Shown piece by piece: positions 12,201 to 36,119 of a stretch of 64,000 nucleotides of DNA. Numbering within the stretch: position 1 is the first letter of the stretch; each line of letters opens with the position of its first letter. Under the pieces are notes generated by a model that saw only the letters and a list, made by a program, of their open reading frames with translations, ran no database searches and was not told the origin of the DNA. Made by a program: the position numbers and the translations under genes. The stretch is from Latrodectus hesperus (lineage: Eukaryota; Arthropoda; Arachnida; Araneae; Theridiidae). The stretch covers positions 69,154,542 through 69,218,541 of the forward strand of contig CM075858.1 of the NCBI GenBank assembly GCA_037975125.1. The letters run 5' to 3'.

Positions 12201-15200
12201 AAAATGAAACAGGAACCATAGTTTGGTTGATTTAAGACTCTCAAAAGTTTTACTGTTGAGTTTTACAAAGCTGGTGGAGTGCATAGAAAATATAAATCCA
12301 ACTTCGTTGCTAACTGGAACAAAATCAGAAGTTACTATGTTTAGAGTCATTGAATGGTATACAAAGAAATCATTGGAGTTAAAGTGAATTTTGAAAGAGA
12401 CTCCTTTTTATTAGATAAAATGATATTTTTTAATTAAATGTATATTTTAAAGCCTCATAATTAATGAACTAGAGTATGGTATCTTTAAAAAGAAATTTTC
12501 ATTTCAATGTGGTATTTTTTTCAATTATATTAAGAATGCACTTGAATGTAAGTTTTCAAATTTTCCGCGAAAAAGTTTTATAATAAATTCGATGAAAAAT
12601 TGAATACTTTTGCAGGAAAATAAAGTGAATTCAAGAATACACACACGGTGCCGTGTTTTTATCGTTCTGAGTTTAGAATTTCATCCTTTACAAATACTTT
12701 GTTTACTTATTTGTTTATTTATCTTTTGTAAATTTTCTGTACGATATTTTATAATATTTTAAAATTTCAAATGTAAGTTTTAACACATTTTAACTCTTTT
12801 ATTTTTAAAACAAAAATGCCAACCTTTGGTTTTAATTGTTAAATATATTTATGGGGACATTAAATGGCTTTAAGATAACAATTTCAATTCTTATTAAGAA
12901 ATTTATATGCTCCATTTGGTGCTTCAGTGCATGTTTAAAAAGCACTTGATAATGTCCTTTTGTGTATTATTTAATATTTTTCAATAGATCATAATCCTTG
13001 AATTTAAAGAATAATGTATTATTTAAGTATTTGATATATTTTTCGAAATTTTTACTCAATAAACAAGACAACATGTAGCTTGAAATGTTTTCGTTTTTCA
13101 CTCCACTGTCATTATTTGCACATTATATATATCAGATTAAATAATTATACTGGAAACTATTAATTTAAAGTAGAATCTAAACAGAAATAAATACCCAAAC
13201 TCTCTCTCTCTCTCTCTCTTATGAGATATATAGTTGAAGGATATAAGGTTAATCATTCCATGGTTCGCTTGAATACTGCTTCAAGAACTATAACAAGAAA
13301 TCATTGTTTTGGGTCTCGTTTAAATCATAAAGCTCATATAGACTGTTTTTATTCTTCTTCAGGCTAATAAAAATTTGTCATATTTTTTTATTTTAAGAAT
13401 TTTAAGAAGCTTAAAATAATAACTGACTTCCCGAAATGCTTACATTACATGGAGAATTTTGTTGACAAATTGACGATTTATAACCAAATCCACAATGTTG
13501 TCAATAACATTACCTTTTATAAATTTAACACTGCTAAAATTAATTCTTTTCGTTTCATCACATATTACCAGTAAAACAAATCTTACAGGAATATTTATTT
13601 TCATTATATTTCACAGATATATAATTATGCATTATTCAATTTTTTTATTTTTCATCAGTTTTTTTAATTGGTTTATTTCGTATAGCAGTCTTAAATGTTC
13701 AAATTCTTATGTTTGCTTTTTAAGCATTTATTTAATTTTCTTGATTTTTGTTATTATGTTTATTGTACATACATTTTATTTATTTTTTTAAATGTGGGGA
13801 AAGTAGAATTCTGTTCCAAAATAATGTGAAATATCAGTCTTTTATTATCGTTACAAGCACATTAGAAATGTTGACATTATATTGCTTGGATTATTATCAC
13901 CATTTTAAAAGGAGCATATACTATAACCAGTTACTTTGTGAATTATTTATATTATTTAATTCGATGATCATATTATTTTGGATTTACTGAAGTAAAAAAT
14001 TTGATTTAAATTCCTTTTCTGTAAACGTAAACATTTAATGTAATTTTTCTGAAATAAAAAATAAATGAGGTGCTATTAATTAGCACCACATTTTTGTACA
14101 TATTGAGCATAAAATCGGAAAATATATTTTAAAAGAAAATAATCAATAATTTATATTTTACTTCTGAAAATGTGTTCAATTTTACCAAGATTATGTATTA
14201 AAATAAGTATTATTTATACAAGCATATGTTGTATTAATAAAAAATTATAGTACTTTAAATTATAATATTTTTAATAAAATAAAAATATTCTTGATTGATT
14301 GAATCCAAGTTTGAAACAAACTTAATATAATTCATTTATTCTCGTAACTTCAAATAAATTGAAATTTTTATTGCTAGCTAAGTCACATAGGAAATTTGAT
14401 GATAAATTTGCAAAAACGTTTACTTACCAAATCTTTTATAGATACTTTTCTTCTGAATCGGAATGATTTTAAATAGTTTTTATTTGCAGAAAAACGAATA
14501 TTTTTTCAGATATTTTTGTATAAAAACGCATTTTAAGAATAACTTTTTTTCTTACTAGACAAATAAATTATTTAGGCAGAGAAAGCTTTTTGGCATTTTA
14601 GTCACGCGAAAATACAAGCTATATAAAGTTAAGAAAATGAAAGATTTATAAATAAAGTCATTTAAGGAAGTGCATTTTTATACTCAGACTGAATGACTAC
14701 AGTTGGTGAGAAATCCCAAAATCAATCTTAATTGATTCAGACACCGTAAAATTAAGAAAAAAGACTTTTTTTATGAATTCGTTTTCAGAATCTCAATTTA
14801 TCTTATGAATTTAAACTATTTCTTTCTATGAACTTGGTTACTTTATATTATTTTTGCTATATCTTTTAAAGAACATATTAAATAAAAGCACTATGAATAA
14901 TTTTTTAACATAAGTTTTAATAAAATATAAACAGAATAATTTAAAATTTTCTAATATAGTAAGTTAAAACTTGAAACATTTTGAGTTATTTTCGTTACCA
15001 ATTACGAGAAGAAAAAGCCTGTATCTGTCAGAAAAATTAATGTTTTCAAATTAATGAAATGATAAGAATTAAATTTTGAATATTTAAAATTGCTTAGTTA
15101 TAATTATTCATTTTGTTCAGAATGTTCTGACTTAATTTTTTTAAAGTATAAGAAAACAATCATATATTTGAAAAAAATATATGGTTTTTCAAAAATAATA

Positions 15201-15276
15201 AAATGGACAAAAAATAATTTTGAGTATTCAAAAATGTTCTTCCCTAGTTATTTAAAAACATGTTTATTAAATTTAA
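12201..15276. other. AT-rich non-coding DNA with a short (CT)n run
   Basis: No supportable gene. A (CT)n run lies at 13200-13219. Frames at 13495-13990 are Phe/Ile/Tyr-rich chance frames. Confidence 0.55.
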
Positions 15277-15320
15277 GTGTGTGTGTGTGTGTGCGTGCGT
15301 GCGTGTGTGTGTGTGCGTGC

Positions 15321-15375
<55 letters not shown>

Positions 15376-15402
15376 TGCGTGCGTGTGTGTGTGTGTGTGT
15401 GT
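15277..15402 (+). repeat. (TG)n/(TGCG)n microsatellite, ~126 bp
   Basis: Alternating purine-pyrimidine array of gtgtgt interspersed with blocks of gcgt, the longest at about 15358-15384. Sequences of this kind readily adopt Z-DNA. Open frames through it on both strands (Cys-Val and Thr-His repeats) are artefacts. Confidence 0.97.
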
Positions 15403-15538
15403 ATTTAAATATTTACAATTAAGACGATTAATTGTAAATATCCCAAACTTGTACAAAGTTGTATTTGTAAATATGCGTCATTTAAACATTAGGCTATATT
15501 AGAATTCTTAATTTATTAAATTACGCCTTGGCCACTCC

Positions 15539-18253
<2,715 letters not shown>

Positions 18254-18267
18254 CTAGTGAGTTGCTG
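18254..18267 (+). repeat. Target site duplication, left copy
   Basis: ctagtgagttgctg; an identical 14-bp copy is at 18449-18462, bracketing the SINE. Confidence 0.93.
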
Positions 18268-18448
18268 GCCGAGCTGGCAGCCGAATGGTTAGCGCTCTTG
18301 TCTTCGGTTCAACAGTTCGTGGGTTCGAATCCCACCTTGGGCATGGATGTTTGTAGTGGTTCGGATTCCACTTTAAGCCGTAAGTCCCGGTCTAATTAGC
18401 CCTCGTGTGCAAAAAATGACCGTTGAGCGACAAACAAACCAAACCAAA
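18268..18448 (+). mobile_element. tRNA-derived SINE, complete, ~181 bp
   Basis: A short non-autonomous retroposon with an internal RNA polymerase III promoter. Its head resembles a tRNA: a box A-like stretch tggcagccgaatggttagcg near 18275-18294 and a perfect box B, ggttcgaatcc, near 18322-18332. A tRNA-unrelated body follows, ending in a simple A/C tail (caaacaaaccaaaccaaa). A perfect 14-bp direct repeat flanks both ends, the mark of LINE-assisted insertion. There is no stable acceptor stem or CCA-ready end, so this is not a tRNA gene. The undamaged target duplication suggests a fairly recent insertion. Confidence 0.9.
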
Positions 18449-18462
18449 CTAGTGAGTTGCTG
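18449..18462 (+). repeat. Target site duplication, right copy
   Basis: Identical to 18254-18267 (ctagtgagttgctg). Confidence 0.93.
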
Positions 18463-19391
18463 CTTGAAGCTATACGTTGCTATTTTAGTGAATTTTAGTT
18501 TCTATAACACTATAATTCCCTGTCAAAAAATTAATTTCTTGTAGAAGGTATTCTTATACTTTTTAAATTCCTATTATAGTATAAATTATATTAAAAACAG
18601 TGAACTATTCTAAATGAAATGACTAATTAAAGGTTATAATGCAGTGATGAAAGATTATTATAAACTTCCATCAATGAGAATATGTATTTATTATATATGA
18701 AAATGTTTACAAAATATTAAATGAATATTTTCATTTTTATTAACATTTATCTGGACAAAAAATTTACTAATTAGTTTGTACTGTACGCATAGTTCTGCAT
18801 CTATTCAGACTTGCTGAATAATTTTAGCTTAATTAAAGATATTATGCAGCAACTCTAATCTTAACATAAAGTTTGCGTTCTTATGTAAATTTCATTAAAG
18901 CAAAATTTTGAATGATTACTTAAAAATAATTCAACTTTCATGAAACATTTATTTTAAGCAACTTTTGAATCTCCAGAGGCGAAAGTTTTATCTAATTAAT
19001 CAACGTCTTTGTCTAAACAGTTTGATAAAATATGTTTCAACATGGGATTTATTTTAGCACTATTTTAGATGAAGTAAATTTCATTATTATAAGTTGAATC
19101 AGATTATCATGCTTGTATACATTTCATGGAAGAATTTATGTGATTACATAACCTGGTATTTGAAACTGAAAATCATTAAATACCAACTATTTGTGATTGT
19201 CTTCAGTGTAAGTACATTTCAAGGAAATTGTATTTTAATATCTACTTCCAATTATTTAATTATCTTTCAGATATTTCTTTTCAAAATATAATTAACCATT
19301 GAAGACATTATTATTCTTAGAAAGAGTGCTAAAGCGTTCTCAGGTAAACTAACAAAAATTATTTATAGAGACTTGCATGCACACATACACA
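18463..19391. other. AT-rich non-coding DNA
   Basis: No gene or element recognised. Confidence 0.55.
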
Positions 19392-19598
<207 letters not shown>

Positions 19599-21171
19599 TC
19601 TTCTTGGAATAATTTCTATGCAAGAAAATTATATCTTAAAGATCAGTAAATCATTGGAAATAGATATTGTAAAATCCATGAAATCAACATTGAAGAAAAT
19701 TGTTTTTGGTTGCAATTTGATGATGGTTTTTAGAAGTTCAGCATTTATAAATATTAAAATTCTGTGCAAAAAGTGTAATTCAATTTTCTTTCCATTTGTC
19801 ACATACACATAGCTTAGAATATAAATATAGATTGATTTTAATTAAAAGCATACAAAATTTTAGAAAGAAAGTATCCTTCAGAATATTGTTATATAGGCAA
19901 GATACACAAACAAAAGTTCCTTCTCAAAATTGAAAAGAGCTTATTTTAAGACTAAAATTGGTGAATATTGCTGGCATTTAAAATATTTTCAAGCGGAATC
20001 TATACATTTGTAACTACAAAATCAATAAGAGAAATATAATTTTTATCAAAAATTCTTAATGATAATTTTTTTGTTCATAAATTTAATAAAAAAGATGTGA
20101 TAAAGATTTAAAATAACACTTAAGAAACTTTTTCAATTTTATTATAAAGTTTAATTATACTAGAGAAAACACTAAAAGTTTGATAAAAATGGATAAAATT
20201 AAAAAAAATGTTAAAACGTTTTGAAAAAGATAAATACAATAATTAAAAATCACGTATTTGCTTGAGAACATTTTATTTTGCTTAGGACTACTAAAGGAAA
20301 GCCTAAGTACTTTGAATAAAAAATGCAATTTTGATATATCTTTGAAATATCAATATCTACACACACACACACACACACAAATATTTTTAACTGCATTATC
20401 CAAGAGTACTCAGCTCAAGTATAAAAGAGTATGCGTTGTGCATAGAGAGAATATCGCTAGTTTATTTTTTCTGTTTATTCAATATATATATATATTGTTA
20501 CAGCGAAAAAATATTGTTTGAAAATAGAAAAAAATCCGAGTAAACCATTTTCAGAAATTTTATTATTGAAAATATTTTTCTTATTAGAAAGATTTTATGC
20601 AGATATGCTTATTATGCAGATTTATCAATATGCTAATTTGCAATAATAAAGCATTGATTTATGAGGTGTATTTGTAAAATTATAATTCACTTTAATATTG
20701 CATCACTTTATGCTAAAATATGCATAAATTTTTTTGTGTTCATTCATATTTAAATAGCATACGAATAATATAGTTAACTATTTCTTGACTATAAATCATG
20801 TAAAGAATTTCTGATGTTTCTTTTTTTAATGGTATATGCTAAAATACAATAAATATAGAGTATTTATGAAATATTTCGTACATTCTATTGCTTAATAACT
20901 CTTAAAGTGAAGAAGATGCCATTAAATTCAGGGAATTTAAATACAGAAAAGCTCATATTTTCTTCCCTTGTAGCAGTCCAAGTTTTCGTTAATGGAATCT
21001 TTTTTTGTATGAAATAGCATTTTTATAACCTTCGTTTGTCGTTCTTAATCATGGAAATTTTGTTTTCTAATTTAAGTGCATTTCCCTTATAGCCTCATTT
21101 GCTCACTTCAAATGATGTTGGACTGAATGATGTTCCATGATTTATTTTATGGATAGCATTGCTTACGAAAG
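19599..21171. other. AT-rich non-coding DNA with a short (CA)n run
   Basis: (CA)n at 20359-20379; otherwise nothing recognised. Confidence 0.55.
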
Positions 21172-21560
21172 CTGTGGCCGTGGTAGCCAATTGGTTAGGG
21201 ATCGGCCTTCTATCTAGAATGGTGGGGTTCGATTCCAATATGCCGCCAAAGACCCACGAATACATGTGATAAACGTGCTCGTTAAATCTGTGGAATCGAA
21301 AGTCCTGTGGTCGGTCATTGAGTAATTACCATAGGTACAATAATCTGGAAAAAATTTACTCTCCCTTCATATCAATGTCAAAATTGTGGTAGTGGATCCT
21401 CTGGTGGTGCCATCTGTCGGAGGATATAAATAGCAAAGACGTACTTTCACCTTCCTGGTGCTCTGATTGAAATGAAAGACGCACCCTAATGACTTAAATT
21501 CGCATTGCCAAGGCATAGCGGGCTTGGCTTTTCCAAGTGTCATAAGTAACAACAACAATT
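21172..21560 (+). mobile_element. tRNA-derived SINE, second family, ~390 bp
   Basis: The head carries a box A-like tggtagccaattggttagg at 21181-21199 and a box B, ggttcgattcc, at 21226-21236. A long unrelated body follows, ending in a (caa)n tail, aacaacaacaatt, near 21548-21560. Body and tail differ from the 18.3-kb SINE, so this is another family. I could not find an unambiguous target duplication. A minus-strand 63-codon frame inside it is not a gene. Confidence 0.75.
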
Positions 21561-22861
21561 AAAGGTGTGCCCAGCATTGGTAACCTAAAAACCTGCATCA
21601 ATAATAGACCTATCTGGCATGATATTTTTTCTATGTGATATATGATATTTTTCTTTATATTTTCCGTCCATTCGATGATAAAATATATAAAAACTAGTAA
21701 AAACTTTGAGCCAAAAAATTATTTTTTTCGTTCAAAATAAGTCAGTACCAGCCAATGATGCACTTACACCTTAACAGATAAACATAAGGAAACTTTAAAT
21801 GGTTCTCTTGTGTGAAAATTCATCATTCCCTAGGGAGGATGTAATAGGTTCGTTACCAGACCCATCCGAAAGCTACTAGGCTAAAAGAGTTTGTAGAGGC
21901 TAAAGTTCCGTTATCCAATCTCATACATTTTGTGTAAATCAGTTTTTATAAGACAATACTGATTCAATTGTCTAACTTGTCACATGACTGTAATTAAACC
22001 ACTTTTGTAGACTGAAATAGACAGCTAAATACAGATCTCAATAATTTTCTCTTGTTTTTAAGCATTCCTAAGAATTTCTGGTGTTCATCTTTTTTTCTCA
22101 AAATTAGTAATATTTATCTAATGTTAGCCGGCAGGTTTTTTTTTACATTGAAATATATATCATAATTTTGCTTTTTTATTGAAACTAAATGATTTAAATA
22201 ATTATTTGCTTCATTTTCTTCCGCGTTGCATCCTTTATACACATTCAAAAGTATCACCTTATAACTACATTAATAAAATCTATTTTTCTGCTGTTACAAA
22301 ATTTGTACACAAAAGTGTCTCTACTTAAGGAATCTTTTCATGGCTTCATTTTAAGGTGTGAAATCTATTTAGATTATAAAGTATTTTGCAAAATCATTAC
22401 TAGTAAAAATACTGGTTTCGTGTTAAAATTATGTATTTATTCTAAGCTAATATAGCATTTGATTTTTACTAGAATTTTACTTTGAGAATTTCATTAGAAC
22501 AATATTTAAATATGAACTCAAGTATGTTCCGGAATCTTATTGATTATGAGAATTATGAGTTTAAGTGATGACAAAACTGAACTGTCAGTTTTTTCTAATA
22601 TTTTCGTCCGTGTCAGTTTAGGAATTATGCTCTAGTAATTAATATTCACAACTTCCTTAAGTGGGATCAAAAATATGCCCATAATCAAAAACGCAAATCT
22701 TACGTAAGTACAGTTATCTTGGTAGAAACAAAGAGCACGTCTGCTGATGCTGTAAATTTCCATAACCCTGGTGAACAAAGTTATCTAAAAACACCAAAAA
22801 AATATCTATTGGCGTAGTTAATTTTCATATTCCGCATAAAAATAACTATCTTGATAAGAAT
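21561..22861. other. Mostly AT-rich non-coding DNA
   Basis: No supportable gene; a few GC-richer bits (21820-21960 and 22720-22790) are not identified. Confidence 0.5.
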
Positions 22862-23768
22862 AAGGAGATGTAACGCTGATTGTTTAAAGTACCAGCAATA
22901 CGTGCTAGAAGGGTGTGAGAGTGATATCCAATATCGCCCCATACCATAATACCCGGTGCAGGACCAGTGTGGCGGTGAATAACGCAGCTGTTCAGCATTC
23001 TCTCTCCACGGCGTCTCAAGACTCGAATGCGACAATCGCAATGTTGCAAACAGAGGAATGACTCGTTAGTAAAGATAATATCATTCCATTCTGCAATCCA
23101 CATCCTTCTTTCATCGCACACCATTAGCGGCGAAGGCGTCGGTGGTTCTGCGTCAAAGGTAGACGAAGCAATGACCATCTTGCGGTCAGACCACTCTGAT
23201 ATCGACGGCTTCGAATGCTACGCCAACACTGGATGATGCGTTACAGACTGAATGTGCTGTGCTATGTTTCGTGATATGGCTGAGCAATCTGTCACTGCCA
23301 TGCGCACAATTTGCCTATCATCACGTGAAATAGTGCGCTAAGGTGGATGCGATCGAACACGTCGGTCCGTCGTACCCTCCCACAACCAACAATCACATAT
23401 CTGCATTACAGTTTCGTCCAACACGACTAACGGTTTCCTTGAAAGATAATCAACAGTCTTGGTAGACAACTGTCCTTCCTCTGTCGAACTCGGATACAGA
23501 TCAAAAAATGATCACTGTTTTCTACGAGGCATAATTGATTTTTTTTTTGAAAAAACCACAAGAAAAATACAATTGCCGAATTTGAAATCATTAAAATCTC
23601 CAAGCTTTAAATAGCACTTTGAAGTGGCTCCATAAGCACGCGTGATTTGCGTCTTTCCTGAAATTTTACCCATTTGCATATTTCACTTTTGCTAATGTAT
23701 GTTTTAAATTTCATTTTATTTACATGCTTCCTTTAGGGTGTTATATTTACGATAATCTGCAGTACATT
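22862..23768 (-). pseudogene. Tc1-like transposon fossil, C-terminus lost
   Basis: A decayed transposase read on the minus strand from ATG (MPRRKQ, 23527-23532) to about 22862. The DNA-binding part is broken by stops and frameshifts (TVMQICDCWLWEGTTDRR then SRDDRQIVRMAVTDCS). The first catalytic motif reads NDIIFTNESF where the family has FTDES, so the first Asp is Asn. It continues with GERMLNSCVIHRHTGPAPGI, MVWGDIGYHS and IAGTLNNQRYIS, a clear Tc1 signature, then stops; the second Asp and the final Glu regions are absent. The segment 23533-23768, with acatgcttcctttagggtgtt and a terminal gcagta, resembles the 5' end of the second copy near 37640-37680. Confidence 0.85.
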
Positions 23769-24129
23769 TAAAGTTAAATATTTTCTACCCACTGTTATAT
23801 TCTCAATTCTCGTACAACTTAAAAACTCAATCTAATTGAAATAGATCTACATTTATTATAATTTCTCATATATCACATAAAAACAGCAATTTAGGTAATG
23901 ACAAAGAATTTACACTATTACTGTCACTCTTCACATATTTTTATAAGTATCTAATTAACGTTTAGGATTGCTTTATTTCCCATAATATTAGTTCGCTAAT
24001 GTTAATGTACACATTAAAGAAATTTAATTTCATTTGTTTTACTATTACGACATTTTTCTCTTATTTTGTTGATATTATTGCATATCAATGCTTTGTCATT
24101 CTAAGAAAGCCTAACATAAAAGTTGGGAT

Positions 24130-24645
24130 TTAAAATCAACAATTATGGAAAACTCCAGACAATCTTGAATACGATCAGCAGGAGCCTGATTGTCAGCTCA
24201 CTTCAAACAGGTTGGGAAAATATTTTTTTCATAAAAGTAGGATATGGATTTCATGTGTTCATTGATATGCCTGGTGATGGCTGCCTGATCGCGCCTACAC
24301 CTAAGTGACAATGCACCGTGCCCCCAGGGTACTCTTCCTGGTGTCATTAGTGAACATATGGAATTATCGAAGTCGAATTAACAGCTTTCTTGGCTATTCA
24401 GAACAACTCCAAAAGAATCAGTGTCTCTGGTATGCCTAATTACCCACCAGTACTCGCTTTAGTCAAAATATCTGCTGTCTCATTGTCTTGTATATCAACG
24501 TGGGAAGGTACACATTGAAAGTGCACCTCGCGAAAGGAGGAAAAATTCATCAATTTGTTAATAGTTGCTTTTCTTACACTATTATGCACTTTATGCTGAT
24601 TAGAAATGTGCTGAATAGAGCTTCGGTGGTCAGATAGGATCTAAA
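24130..24645 (-). pseudogene. LINE ORF2 RNase H fossil
   Basis: On the minus strand: ILSDHRSSIQHISN with the RNase H Asp, then SSFREVHFQCVPSHVDIQDN and ETADILTKAS, the conserved VPSH-x-x-x-x-x-N-E-x-A-D-x-x-A motif of the RNase H domain of Jockey-like non-LTR retrotransposons. A stop follows, and further remnants read IPETLILLELF and YPGGTVHCHLG. Several stops make it non-functional. It is an isolated fragment; neither the reverse transcriptase nor a poly(A) tail is visible. It is clearly older than the LINE at 61.5 kb. Confidence 0.75.
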
Positions 24646-26043
24646 TAACTCTTATGTTATCTATTCATATAGATTTGACTCACTTCATTTTTATCATCAA
24701 TTCATTTACATTAACTTAAAATTCCAGATAAGACTCGAGAATTAACAAATTAAAACAAAATCCTTCTTTCATGCTTCAAATTTCTTCTGCAGTGAAAGAC
24801 AAAATTAATTTGATTTGCAAAACAGTTTTTGCCATCACACATAATGCTGGTTCTTTGTGATTTCTAAAACTAAAGACTATATGCAGGCCTAATGTCCATT
24901 AGCTTTTTTCTGTCGGGTTTTCAGAATTAGAATAAGCAATCGAATTTAATAAACAAACAAACTTTACTCACCAAATGTTCAGAAATTCATGGGAAACCAT
25001 ATAAAGCAAATACAGGCTTCAAATTTCTATCGCTATGAAAAGCAAACTTAGTTTTGATAGGTATAACAGTCCTTGCCATCACTCTTAAAATCAGCCCTTA
25101 TTGATGATAGACAATATGAAAATCTAATGTTTAATGGCTTATTTTATATTGCAGAATTGAAATGTGCAATCGAAGTGAGTAGGCAAAATTTATTCATCGA
25201 AAATTCTAAAACAAATAGAAAACCTGCAGAACATTTTTATACACACCAAAAAATTAGAAGTTTATTAACTTCTAATTTTAATTTTTAGTTTTTGGTTTTT
25301 ATTTAGTATTTATTAATATTCTGAAATGTTCAGCAATAATCAGTATTCAGACTACAAGTGTAAACATTGTGTCAAGCTTACCCTAATGACGCCAAAGAAG
25401 CAAAAAGGTATTTGTAGAACTTTTGTATTTTTCAGAGTACACCAAAAAAAGCTAGAAATATACTCCCAAGAAATCGAGCAAAATATGTGTAAGTTCTCCT
25501 CCGCAAAGAAGTTAAAATGTCCATAAAACGATGCTAAACTATAATTTGATGATTTTTTTTGTTTATTCTGATGATAACATGTTTGATATTATTTTACATA
25601 TAAAATATACAATTTATTGTTATGAGAAAAAATATAGTTCCTTGACAAATTAGCTATGTCACCACAGTTTCATTCCTTAATACAAGAAAAACAATATTTG
25701 TGCTTTACAACAAATAGAATTTTTTGATAAAAAGATTACAAAATTATAGAAATTATGTAAAAAATATTAATCTTAACTATTATCAATAATTTCTGTTAAT
25801 ATTAAATTATAAATTAGTAACAAACTTTCATTGTAAAGTTACATGTTCTTATGTTTTTAAAATTTGAAGTCTACAATTATGTTGAAATTGAATTTTTCAG
25901 TAATTTATGTCTTTTTGGTATTTGAATATTATTTATGTGCCGTAAAAAGTATTTACATGAATGATTATGTTTATTGACTTGTTTGCATGATATTGACAGA
26001 AAATCAGATGCAATTATCGTTCATATGTATGTATTTACACACA
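24646..26043. other. AT-rich non-coding DNA
   Basis: Small open frames at 25073-25526 show no recognisable domain. Two similar stretches near 24740-24850 and 25010-25090 (tcttctgcagtgaaag / tctatcgctatgaaaa) may be local duplicates. Confidence 0.45.
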
Positions 26044-34201
<8,158 letters not shown>

Positions 34202-34483
34202 AATTTGCAAAAATCAAATTGCAAAAACAAGTCATCAAATTTGTATTGTGCACTCTTAATGACAGCAGGTGTCCATTATTCCTCCTATCGGGTGAAAAAA
34301 AATTGTAGTTTAGAATCACTCGAAAATGGGGAGAGAGCAAAGAGAGTTTTCATGTCCTTGACTTTGCTAGTTGTGCGTATTTATAGCTGACGAATAAAAT
34401 TTTCGAAGAAAGCATTGTAAAGAATCGCGGTGTTAGAAAAGCATATTCGTGTGGTATTAGCAATACAATTTGCTTGCAGCAAA

Positions 34484-34565
34484 ATGTTTCCTAATCGTCC
34501 GGACGTGAATTATCGCCAAAAACACCAAATACTTTTAATAAACATTTGTAGAAGATATAAATTTG
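34484..34565 (+). other. Candidate first coding exon (weak)
   Basis: ATG at 34484 opens MFPNRPDVNYRQKHQILLIN and runs to a splice donor-like g|gtgagt at 34565/34566. A TATA-like tatttatag lies about 100 bases upstream (34377-34385). The whole 34225-34590 patch is GC-richer than its surroundings. No homology is recognised and no downstream exon can be paired with it, so it may be chance or part of an unknown repeat. Confidence 0.2.
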
Positions 34566-34599
34566 GTGAGTTTGTGTTTCTTTCCATATATATTTTTGA

Positions 34600-36119
34600 T
34601 GAGAATAAGTGAAATATTTTTGAAAATATATTTCAAAAAAGATAGTGAATCTTTTACTTTACCCTTGTATAATGTGAAAATCATGACAAGTTTAAAGTGT
34701 GAAGGCAGAAATAAGGAATTAAAAAGTGCTAAAAGAAATATGTTTTTAAATAATGAGAAAAGGTTTACTTCAAAGATAATAGTTCTCATGAGCTTATGGC
34801 ATATTCAAAAAAGAGAAAGGGTTTATTTCCAAGACAATAATTCCTATCTGCTTATGACATACCCAATGTCAGAAGCAAAGACGGAAAGTTATAGCTACAA
34901 CTATTTGATCTTTTAAAGAAAATGATTTCAGTATATTGCTTAACTTTTTGCTTTAAAAATGTAATATTTTTTTTTATTTTGATTCATATAATGTATGCAC
35001 TTTTGACATTTTTAATTATTCATTCATTGATGAATAAAATAAAACATTAAAGGAACTCTCAGCATTAAACTGTTTGTCTAATATTTTGTAAATACTGTAG
35101 AAATATTGGAAACATTTTTGATTTATTTTATTTTCCTCAAATGTTAGAAATATCTAATACGTATTATAAAAAAAAAGCGTGAAAAGTTACCACAAAAATT
35201 GACAAATAATGATCCCAAAAGAATCGATTCTCAAAAAGAAGTCTTTCTACAGAAACATTTATTCCCCGTAAGGTTGAACGTTAGCTGAATTCATAAAGCA
35301 ACAGGACCAGAAAATAACACATGTGAAATAAATCATAGCTATTATGTCTTGAATGTAAGAACATAAAGATGAATCTTGCTAAAAAAGACCTCGATTTACA
35401 GTAAATACCAACATTTACTAGAAATTTTTTTATATTTAATTTCTAGCATTGACAACTCAGAAATAGGTTTAATTTATTTACTTCTTTTGCAAAATTGTTT
35501 TAAGCGGAATATGTTTTTGTAATTAAATAGTTATATGTGGATACCCTAGCAAACAGGAAGTAATTTATAATTTTATTTATATTTTCCATAAAAAGTTTTT
35601 TTATATAATTTAAAATATCATGTTTTCTACGTTTTTTTTTTTTTTTGCAAATATCTATTTTTATGATTTTTTCATAAAATTAATACGTACCTACAATAAA
35701 TACTATAACTACGATTTATATCAGGACTATTTTTATTAAAACTTTTAAGAAACTTTTGACAGCTGCATAGCTTTGACTTCTAGGTTAACAGTTCATGTGT
35801 TCATATTTCCTGCCGTGGTGTCATTACCTGCTAAAACCTTTAATAAAGGCATTTCACTTCTTTTTTAAAAAAAAATGAAAAATTATCAGGTATTGCAAAC
35901 AATTTCGTATTCTAAACATAAGCTGTCATTTCAAAATGAAGTAAAATTGTCTCTTTTTTTAATTAGTTTTAGTAAAAATTAATTGTATTCCTTGGTTATT
36001 ATAAAAAAACTACAACAAGAATTTCAATTGTAAAATCTGAAGTATTATGAGAAGAAAGTTTTCTAATTAAAAAGCAGCGATTAATATTATATTTTATTAA
36101 TGCCTAGATTTGCTTTCCT
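34600..36119. other. AT-rich non-coding DNA
   Basis: Low-complexity AT with T-runs near 35625-35646. An inexact repeat, tttacttcaaagataatagttc / tttatttccaagacaataattc style, occurs at about 34765 and 34825. Confidence 0.5.

Noticed and set aside
13495..13990. Two membrane-protein-like frames rich in Phe, Ile and Tyr.
   Set aside because: The hydrophobicity is explained by T-rich DNA; no family similarity or initiation context.
15090..15502. Open frames with Cys-Val or Thr-His repeats.
   Set aside because: They are translations of the TG/CG microsatellite on both strands.
18268..18345. A functional tRNA gene.
   Set aside because: Box A and B are present, but there is no pairing acceptor stem. 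The unit continues into a SINE body, and target duplications bracket the whole thing.
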